Below, in pieces: positions 11,073 to 20,582 of a stretch of 64,000 nt of DNA. The notes under the pieces are model-generated. The model searched no databases and was not told the origin of the DNA. It saw only the letters and a list, made by a program, of their open reading frames with translations. Origin of the DNA: Pestalotiopsis fici W106-1 (lineage: Eukaryota; Ascomycota; Sordariomycetes; Amphisphaeriales; Sporocadaceae); the NCBI RefSeq assembly GCF_000516985.1, contig NW_006917104.1, positions 248,001 to 312,000 of the forward strand. The letters are read 5' to 3'. Numbering within the stretch: the stretch's first letter is position 1; each line of letters opens with the position of its first letter. The translations under genes and the position numbers were made by a program.

Positions 11073-13172
11073 ATGTCGAGATCAGGAAGTTATAGTTCGG
11101 GTTCACGCACACCAAGCTACTCTCGAGGCTCATCGGCTCGATATCCGCCGGGTACGCCAGATTTCGATAGATATTCGCGTTCATCTTACTCTCGATCAGG
11201 CGCCGAGTCTCCAGACTATGATCAGTACTCGGCGTCGTCGTCTGTGTCAAATGGGAGATATACCGCATCAGAGTCCATTAGGTCATCATATAGCAGACGT
11301 TCAAGTAGATATGGGAATGAGTCGCCCCTCCATTCATCGGTCAGAGGCGACGAGCGATCCGAATCCGGCTCTCTTCGTCAAAGCAGACGCTTGAGCGAGA
11401 AGAATGGACCCTTGACGAGCAAGTCGGTCAGCTTTGACCCTGATCAAGTTTCGCCGGCAAGCGAAGACGAGGATTATGAAGCAATCTCACCTCGGTCTAA
11501 AGAAGTATCAGTGTCACGTCGTGAGAGTGCAGCGAGCAATGTCGCGTCTACGCTTGGGCGAGCATCGAGTTCCGTCATGGAAAAGGTCGAGCAAGTGCGG
11601 GACTTTTGGAAGATGTTCTACATTAAATGGGGCACTCCCACTTTAGTAGTACTCATACTCATACCAGCCCTGTACTATGGTCGCGAAACGGTATTCGACA
11701 TGATGGATCTCGTTCGTGGCGCCAGGAGGCAGTTGAATTCAAAACTTGACGACATCAAGTATGATGCCGAAATCCAAGCCGGGATTCCTCAACCATTCAA
11801 CTTGACTGCTCATCTTGAGCCAATTTGGCAACAGTATTCCGATATCCTGGATAACAAGGACTACGAGACGTGGTTTTTTAATGCACGGGATGCCGAGGAT
11901 GCAATTCTGGCCATGTGGAATGCTCTTCCTACAAGCAACAACAAGACAGTCGATGAGATACAGCAGGACATAAAAATGAAAGGATTCATCGACTATCGCA
12001 TGGCGCTGCGAAAGAGATCCGAGGTTAATCTGGAAAACTTTCTTCTTTCCCGGAGCCGAGTATTGGGAGAAATGCTTCAACTGACCAACTCGTGGGGTCG
12101 GTATGTGCACAATACACTGAGTTTGAACAGCTCGAATGCTGTAATCTTGGAACCAAAAGAGAAAGAACGATTCGCAGCATATGGATTTACGGAGAACAGC
12201 ACTACTGGAAACGATCAGGTCGAAAACAAGACTGCTTACGTTTTGGATCATGCAGCAGAGCGTCTTCTCAACAACATGATTAAACTACATGATGGTCTCG
12301 TTATTACTCGCGAGGCGCACTGGCCAATGGAGAAGGCGAATGCAGACTGGAGCGACACGCCGACGAAAAACTCGTCTGCAGAGGAAATCGACGAGTGGAT
12401 GCTGAAGTCGTTTGCATTACATGACATCAAGCACGCCCGTGAGCTCGAGGCCAGATTCATTGACAGTCTCGTCAAGCAGAGTCCATACGCAGAATTGTGG
12501 GACAATGGGAGAAGTCACTCCACCAGTCTGCAGACACTCGAAGAAAAGTTGGCATCATTGCAATTTCACTTGTACGAACTCAGGCAAAAGATTGTGGCAG
12601 CCCTGGGTCAATTGTCGATTGAATCTGTCATCCAGATACCCGACCAGGAGCCTAGGATCATTCCCTTACATTTCTGGGCACAGAATGTAGATGAAATACT
12701 GGCTACGTGTGGTAAAACTCTCCAAAAACCAAGCCAGTCCTTGACACGTGCAGAAATTCATTATGGTACACTAAAGGCCAACATGGCACAATTTCGTGGA
12801 CGACAACAGCTGATACGTTGGCGGCGCGAGAACTGTGGTGACACGACATGCTTTGATCTTGCGCCTGGTGGTGCCTGGGGGCGGTTCGTTGGTGCTGCTC
12901 AGCAGGGCTTGAGTCTGATGAGTCCAGGGCAGCCAAGGAAGCCATTTGCTCGGCGGCCCCCGAAGATGGTAGGGTTGGAGAGACAGGATGGAGAAAAGAC
13001 GGAAGCAGTCAAGGCTGGTCAATACGAAAAGAGGTGCTGTGGATGGTCTGGAGAAAACTTGTGGTTGGATTATCTGCGATTCGGTGCAAAAGAGCTCGTA
13101 TACTTGGATCCATACAGAATCGATTCTCCTCGAGAACAGGTGGTGGAGACGGAGCAGGATACTGAGAGCTGA
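11073..13172 (+). CDS. Single-pass membrane protein with Ser/Arg-rich N-terminus, unknown function
   Basis: An uninterrupted frame of 699 residues from the first in-frame ATG (11073); the frame upstream opens without an ATG. Residues 1-165 are Ser/Arg/Tyr-rich and low in complexity (SRSGSYSSGSRTPSYSRGSS), with many possible phosphorylation sites and an acidic patch SEDEDYEAISP. A single hydrophobic segment around residues 185-203 (WGTPTLVVLILIPALYYG) follows a basic/aromatic stretch (FWKMFYIKW). The remaining 495 residues carry NLT, NKT and NSS sequons and several Cys near the end (ENCGDTTC, KRCCGW), which suggests a lumenal or outside C-terminal domain: a type II topology. I do not recognise a catalytic motif. 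It converges with the next gene, the two stops being 167 bp apart. The gene is well supported; no function is assigned. Confidence 0.82.
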   Translation: MSRSGSYSSGSRTPSYSRGSSARYPPGTPDFDRYSRSSYSRSGAESPDYDQYSASSSVSNGRYTASESIRSSYSRRSSRYGNESPLHSSVRGDERSESGSLRQSRRLSEKNGPLTSKSVSFDPDQVSPASEDEDYEAISPRSKEVSVSRRESAASNVASTLGRASSSVMEKVEQVRDFWKMFYIKWGTPTLVVLILIPALYYGRETVFDMMDLVRGARRQLNSKLDDIKYDAEIQAGIPQPFNLTAHLEPIWQQYSDILDNKDYETWFFNARDAEDAILAMWNALPTSNNKTVDEIQQDIKMKGFIDYRMALRKRSEVNLENFLLSRSRVLGEMLQLTNSWGRYVHNTLSLNSSNAVILEPKEKERFAAYGFTENSTTGNDQVENKTAYVLDHAAERLLNNMIKLHDGLVITREAHWPMEKANADWSDTPTKNSSAEEIDEWMLKSFALHDIKHARELEARFIDSLVKQSPYAELWDNGRSHSTSLQTLEEKLASLQFHLYELRQKIVAALGQLSIESVIQIPDQEPRIIPLHFWAQNVDEILATCGKTLQKPSQSLTRAEIHYGTLKANMAQFRGRQQLIRWRRENCGDTTCFDLAPGGAWGRFVGAAQQGLSLMSPGQPRKPFARRPPKMVGLERQDGEKTEAVKAGQYEKRCCGWSGENLWLDYLRFGAKELVYLDPYRIDSPREQVVETEQDTES

Positions 13173-13339
13173 TGCTGAATATCAAAAAGGATTAGACCAC
13201 AAAGACTTTATTGGTAACTGAAATCAAAGATAGGACATTTTTTGCGTCTGGGAAACCAAAATCAAAACAAACTTGACACAATCCATCCTCAAGAGCATTC
13301 CATCAGTCCGAAAATGCCTGCCAAACACTCCAAGCTTCC

Positions 13340-14341
13340 TCAAAGAGTAGTCATCCTGCCCTTGTTGCCATGTTTCTGTGAGTTCTTGCGAACTGGATTG
13401 GGGGTGCTTGCGGACCTGTGGGCATGGAATCCAAAAGGAATGGGCTTGGGCCGCTCCCTATCGCGAGGCTTCTCCGACTTCTTGTGTGTAAATTTTGTTC
13501 TTTCATGGCCCTCCTCGACTGTTGTAATCTCAAGTTGCATAGCATTGCAGCGCAGCTTTGTAATATCGAGAAACAAGTCCACACTCATCTGTTCGCCATC
13601 CATGCGCGACCGAGCCGTGAGAATGGTACCAGATCCCTTGGGCGTCAACGCTGTCTTTAAATCTTCAATGCGGGCCGACTCGGGGGCGATAGCCATGTAA
13701 AAGTGAGGCCACGGTGTGTTGGCCGGCCAGCGGTTTTCACTGTAGTCGACAACTGGAAAGCTGATGTGGGCAGCAGTTCGGGGCCACACAAAGAGCTGGG
13801 GGTAGTGGGCTGTGAATGCAGTGTCAAGCTCGTGATGTTCCTGAAATGCAGCTCCCGTCGAGTCAAAACCAAAGGATATATCAGGAGACAAGAACTGCTG
13901 TGGGGATCTAGCAATGGGGTTGTAGTGTGGAAATCGACCATCCCCGGCCATGGTTCCAGAGGACGTGCTTCTGTTGCTCTCTTCTTCTTCTGACGTCTCT
14001 GAAGAGATTCTCGAATTGCGACAGTAATGACATTGGCAATCTCCAGTGGTACGGCGCTGGGGAATAGCGCCTCTCATCATGGTGGGCGAATTCGCAAAGC
14101 CTTGAGCGTCTTGCATCTTGACGATTTGAATCTCCAGCGACGATGGAGGAGTGGGTGGTGGATTTGATGATCCGTAAATGTTGCGAGGACCAGAGACGAG
14201 AATGATCTTCTTGTCAGGACTGATCTGATTGACTGGAGACTTTGTTTTCGGCTTCCTAGAGCGACCATGATTCTTATAGGACCTCATCCCCGTTGCTGCC
14301 CTACCTCGCCCATGCCTGAGGCAAGACAAGGGGAGGCACAT
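13340..14341 (-). CDS. Hypothetical basic protein of 333 residues
   Basis: I do not recognise this protein. The frame is uninterrupted from an ATG at 14341. A second ATG at 14287 (MRSYKNHGRSRKPK) would give 315 residues and may be the real start, since the first 18 residues (MCLPLSCLRHGRGRAATG) look less protein-like. After a basic N-terminus there is NIYGSSNPPPTPPSSLEIQI, a Cys pair (CQCHYC), a Ser/Glu-rich linker, then a better-ordered half with HYPQLFVWPRTAAHISFPVV, MAIAPESARIEDLKTAL and an acidic/hydrophobic segment SVDLFLDITKLRCNAMQLEI. The C-terminus is strongly basic (HKKSEKPRDRERPKPIPFGF and onward). It is perhaps a nuclear protein. The gene call rests on length and composition only. 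Confidence 0.65.
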   Translation of the reverse strand: MCLPLSCLRHGRGRAATGMRSYKNHGRSRKPKTKSPVNQISPDKKIILVSGPRNIYGSSNPPPTPPSSLEIQIVKMQDAQGFANSPTMMRGAIPQRRTTGDCQCHYCRNSRISSETSEEEESNRSTSSGTMAGDGRFPHYNPIARSPQQFLSPDISFGFDSTGAAFQEHHELDTAFTAHYPQLFVWPRTAAHISFPVVDYSENRWPANTPWPHFYMAIAPESARIEDLKTALTPKGSGTILTARSRMDGEQMSVDLFLDITKLRCNAMQLEITTVEEGHERTKFTHKKSEKPRDRERPKPIPFGFHAHRSASTPNPVRKNSQKHGNKGRMTTL

Positions 14342-15401
14342 CGCATCAAGAATGGCTTAAAGGAGCCTCAGTCATTTTTGCGATTTGTGTCTGAGGCAGT
14401 TGATTCTTTGCTTTTCAGCAAGAATTACAGTATGCAGTGTCAAGAATCGAACAAGAGATGCAAAACATGGACTATAATGCCTTCATACATGTCAAAGCAG
14501 CGGAAATTTTCAACCTGACATGCATTGGCGGCGTCTTTATCTCCGGTATATGCCAAGGGTTTCCACAAGGAGGCAAACACAATCAAGCTCACGATCTATT
14601 GAGTTCACATTGCTGCAAATGCCAAACCTATGTGTATCAGCCTACATGTGGCAAACAATTTGGGCGAGATCGGTTGTGACCAAGCTTTGAGATTGTGCCT
14701 TCTGTCATGCTCAAGCCAGAAGTGGCCTACATCAACTATTTGGACATACTCAGGATCTTTAATGGCTGTAGATTCATGGCCTTCAAATGATGCGAACAAG
14801 GAAATACTCGTCTTGGTATTTGACAATCGAAAAGGGGGCGGTATTTGCTAATTGTAGCTAAATGGCACCAATCCTCATTACCTTGGCGCGATGACGGCCG
14901 CTCGGTGTGAGACTGGGAAAACTGTAGATAAAAGAGACATCTTTCAGAGACACATTTTGTGTAATTGTCTGATACAAGAAGCTATCCCTGTACTCTTGCA
15001 ATCATTGCCAGGTCCATTGTCAATAGGTGGATTTGGTAGTAAACCAAGGTAGAGGCTACTTACTACCTTGATCTAGATAGCACCCGATTGCACATTGGCG
15101 ACCGTGTTCATTTGCTGGCCGATGTGCGGCGAGTCCCTGCGGCTTGTGCCGATTGGCCCACCTGTCCGCCAATTGGCTCCAGGCCGCCGCATTTTACGCA
15201 ATCTTTCCAGCGCAGCGATTGCAAATTTCCCCTGCTCGGCTTCTATCTTTCTCCATTGCCTTCCTGTCGCGAATCCAAAAAATCCCACGCCTCCCATAAT
15301 AAATCGCAGCTTGTGTCGCGACAACTTCTCAGCTCCTCTGCTGCTTTTGCAACCTGTCCACCCCCTCTCCTTCACGCCGTTCACACGAAACAATCGCAAC
15401 A
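14342..15401. other. Divergent intergenic region upstream of PHO88
   Basis: About 1.06 kb with only short, unsupported open frames. The last 170 bases before 15402 are C/T-rich, as expected for the PHO88 leader. No repeat or RNA gene is seen. Confidence 0.5.
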
Positions 15402-16172
15402 ATGGCCGGCCTCAGCCCCCAAGTGTAAGTACAGTCCAACACGCACTCTCGTCAACTACGTTTCTAGCATACTCACGTGGTTCTTGTCGTGTGTGCATCC
15501 ATCCAAGCTGACCCGAGATGTGCTTCATAGTACCAACATTGTCATCATTCTTGGAATGATGCAAGTGTCCAAGAGAATCCCTTTCGAGGACCCCGACACC
15601 CTCAACATTGTTCGCGCGCTGTACATTGCCAGCAACCTGATTATCGCCTCCATCTACCTGTATACTCAGATCCAGATCAACAAGAAGAAGGGTATGTCGA
15701 CCCCTTGACACAATAAAGGCGCAGGATCTTTGCGCGATGTCTAACTCGAGGACGGAGAGACTAATTTGCTTCAACAGATCTGACGACCCTCAAGTATGTC
15801 GAGCCGGCGCCCATGGGATCGACTGAGGAGGGCAAGCTCGTGACCACCACCATCCACGCCTACGACTCCCAGCAGGTCAAGCAGCTCTTCCGCTCCCAGC
15901 TCATGGGTGTTGGTATGATGGCTTTCATGCACCTCTACCTCAAGTACACCAACCCGCTCCTGATCCAGTCCATCATTCCCCTCAAGAGCGCTCTCGAGTC
16001 CAACTTGGTCAAGATCCACGTCTTTGGCCAGCCCGCCGCAGGTGACCTCAAGCGCCCGTTCAAGCAGGCCGCTGGCTTCATGCAGGGACTCCAGAGCGGC
16101 CCCGCCCAGAGCGACAAGAAGGCCGTCGAGGCTGCCGAGAGAGCTGGCCGTGGTGGCGCCAAGGAGGAGTAA
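15402..16172 (+). CDS. PHO88: PHO88/SND3-family ER protein-targeting factor
   Basis: Three exons (15402-15424, 15531-15691, 15778-16172) encode 192 residues. The first coding exon is only 23 nt (MAGLSPQ plus two bases of the next codon). The protein follows yeast Pho88 along its length: SPQVTNIVIILGMMQVSKRI at the N-terminal hydrophobic segment, LTTLKYVEP, then MAFMHLYLKYTNPLLIQSI, the second hydrophobic region, and the hallmark VKIHVFGQPAAGDLKRPFK, ending in a charged tail DKKAVEAAERAGRGGAKEE. In yeast this ER membrane protein (Snd3) works in SRP-independent targeting of proteins to the ER and was first noted in phosphate uptake. Introns are 106 and 86 nt; the second has a CTAAC branch site. 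The identification is confident. Confidence 0.95.
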
Positions 16173-16791
16173 TGCTCTCCTGCTCAGACTGAACTCTGGA
16201 CACATTGGAATATCTGCCATGAAATCTTGTGGGTTACCTAGCAGCCATTCTGGCTGGGGTAGCATCCACATCAGAATCAGAGGCTCGTAATAATACTATC
16301 AATGTTCAATGGAGCTGTTTTGCCCTTGCCAACTGTTGTGCATGTCTTTGTTGTCAGATGTAATTACAAGTGATTTTGGAGAGCGTTGGCCTCCGCTGCA
16401 AGATCTTGTTTTATCGGAAAACAGCATTCCCAGCAAGACTGGCCAGTTCTACATATCTACCCAGCAAGATCTTGTCGTTGTCGTAACAATCGGTATGGCT
16501 CTGCCCGAATTCAATAGAATGATTCATGGTGGCGTTCCTGGTCTACTTTCAGGGTCTAACATTAATCGCGTCCAGTACCCCAGAACCGGAGTTTAGATAG
16601 CTCAAAGCTCCGACGTCACCATCTATTATCACTTACAACCCAACATGATCCATTTAACCTTCTATTTTTGATTTCTTTGTCGCAAGGCGTGATCAACTTG
16701 TGTATTTCTGCAAATCCTTGCTCCAGGTGTCCTCTCATTCATATTGTTCCATCAGGTCAAATCTTTTCCCTCCAAAGCTACTCTGCCAGGC
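16173..16791. other. 3' flank of PHO88 and promoter of RAD14
   Basis: 619 bp between two genes on the same strand. It contains no supported coding sequence. The stretch before 16792 is pyrimidine-rich and is presumably the RAD14 leader. Confidence 0.55.
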
Positions 16792-18079
16792 ATGCCGCGT
16801 CCTTCGACGCCGCCAAAAACGGCGCCCCCCACCAAGGCAGCCGTCTCGCCTCCCACACCCGAAGTTACTCGTCGCATCGTGAGTGTCACCAACTTTTCTG
16901 AGCACCATCAATGACCTAACACACAAGAAGGAGGAGAATCGGCTGAAAGCCAAGGCACGGCGCGCTCAGCACGATGCCGAATTGAAAGCTGCTGGAACCC
17001 CTTCGCTACCACGCACCTCTTCTGGCTTTGTGGCCACTGACGACATTCACATTCCAAACACGCGCAAACGGACACACGATGAGATAGCGTCGATTCGCAA
17101 TACTCCATCAGTAAGCCGTGATGGGCGCATCAACGGCGCATCTCCAGCAAAGACAGGTGCATCACAGTCAGAAAATCCAGACTCGGGAGCGATACAGCCT
17201 GCGAAGAAGTTCACCAAGTTTGTAGACTACGACTTTGACAAGATTACAGATACAAAAGGTGGATTCCTGAGTGCCGAAGATGACCCTTGGAACAAGGCAA
17301 TGAGCGGCGGCCCGGCAAAAGGTGGAAAGCCCGGGCAACCTGCGGACGGAGGCGAAGAGAAGCCAAAGGGCATGACAGAGGCGGAATGGGAGCGGCTGCA
17401 AATTCTCCGGAAATTGCGCCGTCAAAAGGCTGGACCCTACGAGCCAGGTCTCAGTGTCATCACCGCAGCAGATCGCAAGAAATGCCGTGAATGCAACAGC
17501 ATGGAGATTGACTTTGTCTGGGATGAGGTCTTTGGCATATCCGTGTGTAACAAATGCAAGGAAGCGGCACCAGAGAAATACAGCTTGTTGACCAAGACGG
17601 AGGCCAAGGAGGACTATCTACTTACGGACCCAGAACTACGCGACGAGGAACTCCTGCCCCACCTCAGCCGACCAAACCCTCACAAAAGTCACTGGCACGA
17701 CATGATGCTGTTTCTGCGATGCCAGGTTGAGGAGTATGCTTTTTCAGACAAGAAATGGGGCAGCGCAGAGGCCTTGGATGCCGAATTCGAAAAGAGAGAA
17801 GCTGAAAAGAAGAGAAGAAAAGAAGAAAAATTCAAATCCAAGTTGCTGGACCTGAAGAAGCGGACCCGGACCGATGCATATCGGAGAGAGCACGGCAAGC
17901 TTGGGTCCGGCGCAGGGATTGGTAAAAGGACGGATGGTGAGAAGGCCAAGTTTGGAGACAATGTGCCAAATATGGGACGGCACGTACATGAATGGGGCAG
18001 AGAAATAGAGAACGAAGAGGGCATGACTGTCAGGACTTGCACGTCATGTGGCATGGAAGTTGAAGAGTTGGAGTTTTGA
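16792..18079 (+). CDS. RAD14: Nucleotide excision repair protein Rad14/XPA
   Basis: Two exons (16792-16878 and 16928-18079) give 412 residues. The zinc finger is C215-x2-C218 ... C236-x2-C239 (KKCREC and VCNKC), followed by the family signature EKYSLLTKTEAKEDYLLTDP and the DNA-binding half with RPNPHKSHWHDMMLFLRCQV. A basic helix rich in Lys/Arg/Glu and a C-terminal CTSCG motif follow, as in yeast Rad14. The protein recognises and verifies helix-distorting DNA damage in the nucleus together with RPA, TFIIH and the Rad1-Rad10 nuclease. The N-terminal third is Pro/Ser-rich and probably disordered. The intron is 49 nt (GTGAGT donor, CTAAC branch). The acceptor could also be three bases later, removing one lysine. 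The call is firm. Confidence 0.95.
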
Positions 18080-19159
18080 TGAGCCTGACCTGCATGTAGA
18101 CCGGATGGAAAGTGTCTTGATACCCAATGAAATTTACAACAGAGTACATCTAATGCTGTAATGACCTTGCTCTGCTTTGACTCGTTCTGTTGTTGAAACA
18201 CTGATTTTTGGTGAAGCACCTGAGAGCCCAAGGGGGAGAGAGAAAAGACATACCAAAAAAAAAAGAAGAAAAAAGCATACCCTGATTCTTTGTTCACACA
18301 TTTGTTACACTCCCAATAATCCTTGGCCTAGTCACGGTTTAGATAATGCAAGTCTAGAGAATTTATCAAAGAGCACAGTTTAGTTTGAAAATGGGACCCT
18401 CAAGGAAACGACAAGACTTGTCAAGAGTCAGGCTTCCAGGGACTTCGCTCGATGTAAATTGCAATCTTTGTTTTCGATGACAAATTTGTCGTGTGTTGCA
18501 ACCAAACATCAAGCCTCAAGTACCTGTTTATGCCAAGCACGGCCCATGTTCACCACTTATTCGATGCTCTGTGTAATCATGGACATGTACCGAGTATGTG
18601 AGCTGGCCCCAAATAAGTCACTAAGGTTAGTACAGTTGGATTTCTGGATTGGATCTCATTGGTCTTGTGCTTTGGCTTTACATACCCGGCAGATCAATTG
18701 ATACATGTAGACCTACCTTAATTTTTCTTTCTTGCTGTCTTGCAAATACTAGTGTCAGTGCCATGTGTATACCTCTGTAGGTAGACTTACATTCCCGAGG
18801 TGGAGAAATTAACAGCACTTGAGGTCTCCATTTTTATCTTGTTCTGAATTGGTACGACTAGCAAAGATTCCGGTCATGCCTGAGGTTTGCTGACAAGTCA
18901 TAGGCATCAACACCTAGGCAGGCACTCAGGTAGGCACAGTAGCTACATCTGCACGAACTACAAAATCTGCCAAAACATAATAAATGGAAAGACAAGGGAA
19001 ACCATTAAATCTGAGATATGCTGACCAGCAAGTTTCATGCCTACTAGGTAGGTCTTGAAAGCGAGTAATAAGGTCTGGTACCCAGCAACCCAGGTAGGTC
19101 CTGCATGTTGATCCCCCGGCTTAGTCGGATGCGGTGCTCCGTTCAGTGACCAAGATTGA

Positions 19160-19528
19160 CGCCCCGGCTATTCATCCACCCATGTCCTGCTATCTGTCCA
19201 TTTCACAAACAAAAAAAGTCCGTGCACACTGGTCGCCACACACGATTCGAACGCAAGCCACATAAAAAGGTACATCTGCTCTCAAAACACTTCTATCCAC
19301 GATAACTTTAGCAAATAAAATGGGAAAAATACGCAGATACGTTAGGATTAGTTATTAGGGTTAGTTAGATTAGTTAGTTAGTGGTTCGGGTTATTTAGGG
19401 TTAGCCGGGAGTCCGAGGGGCGGTGTGAGCCCTTCGCTATCTGGTATATGGTAATTAAGATATTTGCGTGTGTACTTTGTAGATGGGTGGACAGATAGCA
19501 GAAAGTGGGTGGATGAATAGCCGGGGCG
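19160..19528. mobile_element. MITE-like element with 41-bp terminal inverted repeats and 8-bp target duplication
   Basis: The left end (19160-19200) starts CGCCCCGGCTATTCATCC and its reverse complement forms the right end (19488-19528). The outer 23 bases match exactly and the whole 41 bases differ at about three positions. The copy is flanked on both sides by AAGATTGA (19152-19159 and 19529-19536), a direct repeat of 8 bp that reads as a target-site duplication; a C also follows on the right and is the first base of the left end, so 9 bp is possible. The interior has no open frame of useful length, so the element is non-autonomous. An 8-bp duplication is typical of hAT elements; 9 bp would suggest a Mutator-type element. 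No second copy is in this window. Confidence 0.72.
19341..19404 (+). repeat. Degenerate TTAGGG-type telomere-like repeats
   Basis: A 64-base stretch of TTAG-based words with two exact TTAGGGTTAG copies (19355-19364 and 19395-19404) between variants such as TTAGGATTAG, TTAGTTAG and TTCGGGTTA. TTAGGG is the usual telomere unit in filamentous ascomycetes. The repeats lie wholly inside the inverted-repeat element, so they are interstitial and were probably carried in with it. Confidence 0.6.
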
Positions 19529-20582
19529 AAGATTGACGTGCCTGGCCAACAGCGGATAAGGCTGTGACACGCTACTACACAAGGTCACTAGTAACTACCT
19601 GGCGCCTAGGCATTTTGAATGGGGAACAAGAGCGGGCTCATGGATGTTACTTGACGCGCCGTCTTCCCTACTACCAGCGGCTGCCTGGTACATTTAGTAG
19701 GTGGTTACTTACCTAAGGTAACTAGCACTAAGGCATGTACCGTGGGGTCGCTCAGCATTGAAATATCTCAGCAGTTGCAAGGTTCAGTGTTAGGCCACAA
19801 TAAATTTTTGACGCCGTTTGGCACCTGCAATTGGCCAAAGCTTCCCCATCAAAGCAACCTCTGGTGAAGTCACACTGGAGCAAGCAGCAACCTTTAGCTC
19901 TCCATCAGACTCTCTCACCACTTCCTCCGTTTGATTTCTTCACCACCCCCAATAATCACAACCTCTCCGTCATCCACGAGACGCCGTGACGGACACACCT
20001 GCACAATACCCGATCTTCACCAGGCGACACTCTCGAATTTTTCTCAGACGCGAATCCTCAAGCAACAGAACCAAACAAGACCCCGCGGCAACCTGCACAA
20101 CTGCCTCGGGAGCCTTGAGACGGACCTCTGAAGCTTCGGTTTTCGCTTGTTGAATTTCGTACAGGCCGCCCGGTCAGCACCCAACGCACACCCACCAACT
20201 TTTACACCTCCAGACATCCTCTTCTCTCCCGCAAACTCCTTTTGATACCCAACACCTCCATTTGCGACTAAAGGTTGAGAACTTTGTACCACTACTCGGC
20301 GCCCAGTAGTGCATAACTGTCGTCATAACATTTCGCAAGGCTGACAAACAGGTGACGACAAGGCTCCACGCCGTGCCTCTTTCTACCTTTCTTCCGTCTT
20401 CCGCGCCCGCCTTTTCTACTTTCGACATTAGTTCTCCTCACAAAGTCAAACAAGGGAGTCGTCCATCTATTCGGGCGCTCCGGGCACAAAGTCAAGCTGT
20501 CACCAACAGCTGTTAGACCGTCGGTAGTGGAGGGGGAGCTCGTTCTTGAATTTATGCGGCTCTGCCGCCCCCAGTCTTCACC

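Larger units (their letters stand above)
18080..20582. other. 2.5-kb gene-free region with an inverted-repeat element
   Basis: No protein-coding gene is supported. The left part (18.7-19.1 kb) has many CCTAGG/AGGTAGG-type words, common in intergenic DNA of Pezizomycotina. The middle holds a 369-bp inverted-repeat element (19160-19528). From about 19860 the sequence becomes C/T-rich and is probably the long leader of the ubiquitin ligase gene starting at 20583. Confidence 0.6.

Noticed and set aside
15735..15777. Alternative splicing of PHO88 intron 2 within the CTAAC region
   Set aside because: Only one acceptor keeps the DLTTLKYVEP motif in frame; others give stops.
19229..19256. tRNA T-arm-like GATTCGAAC inside the inverted-repeat element
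   Set aside because: The flanking bases do not form the stem of a T arm and no D arm, anticodon arm or acceptor stem can be placed around it.
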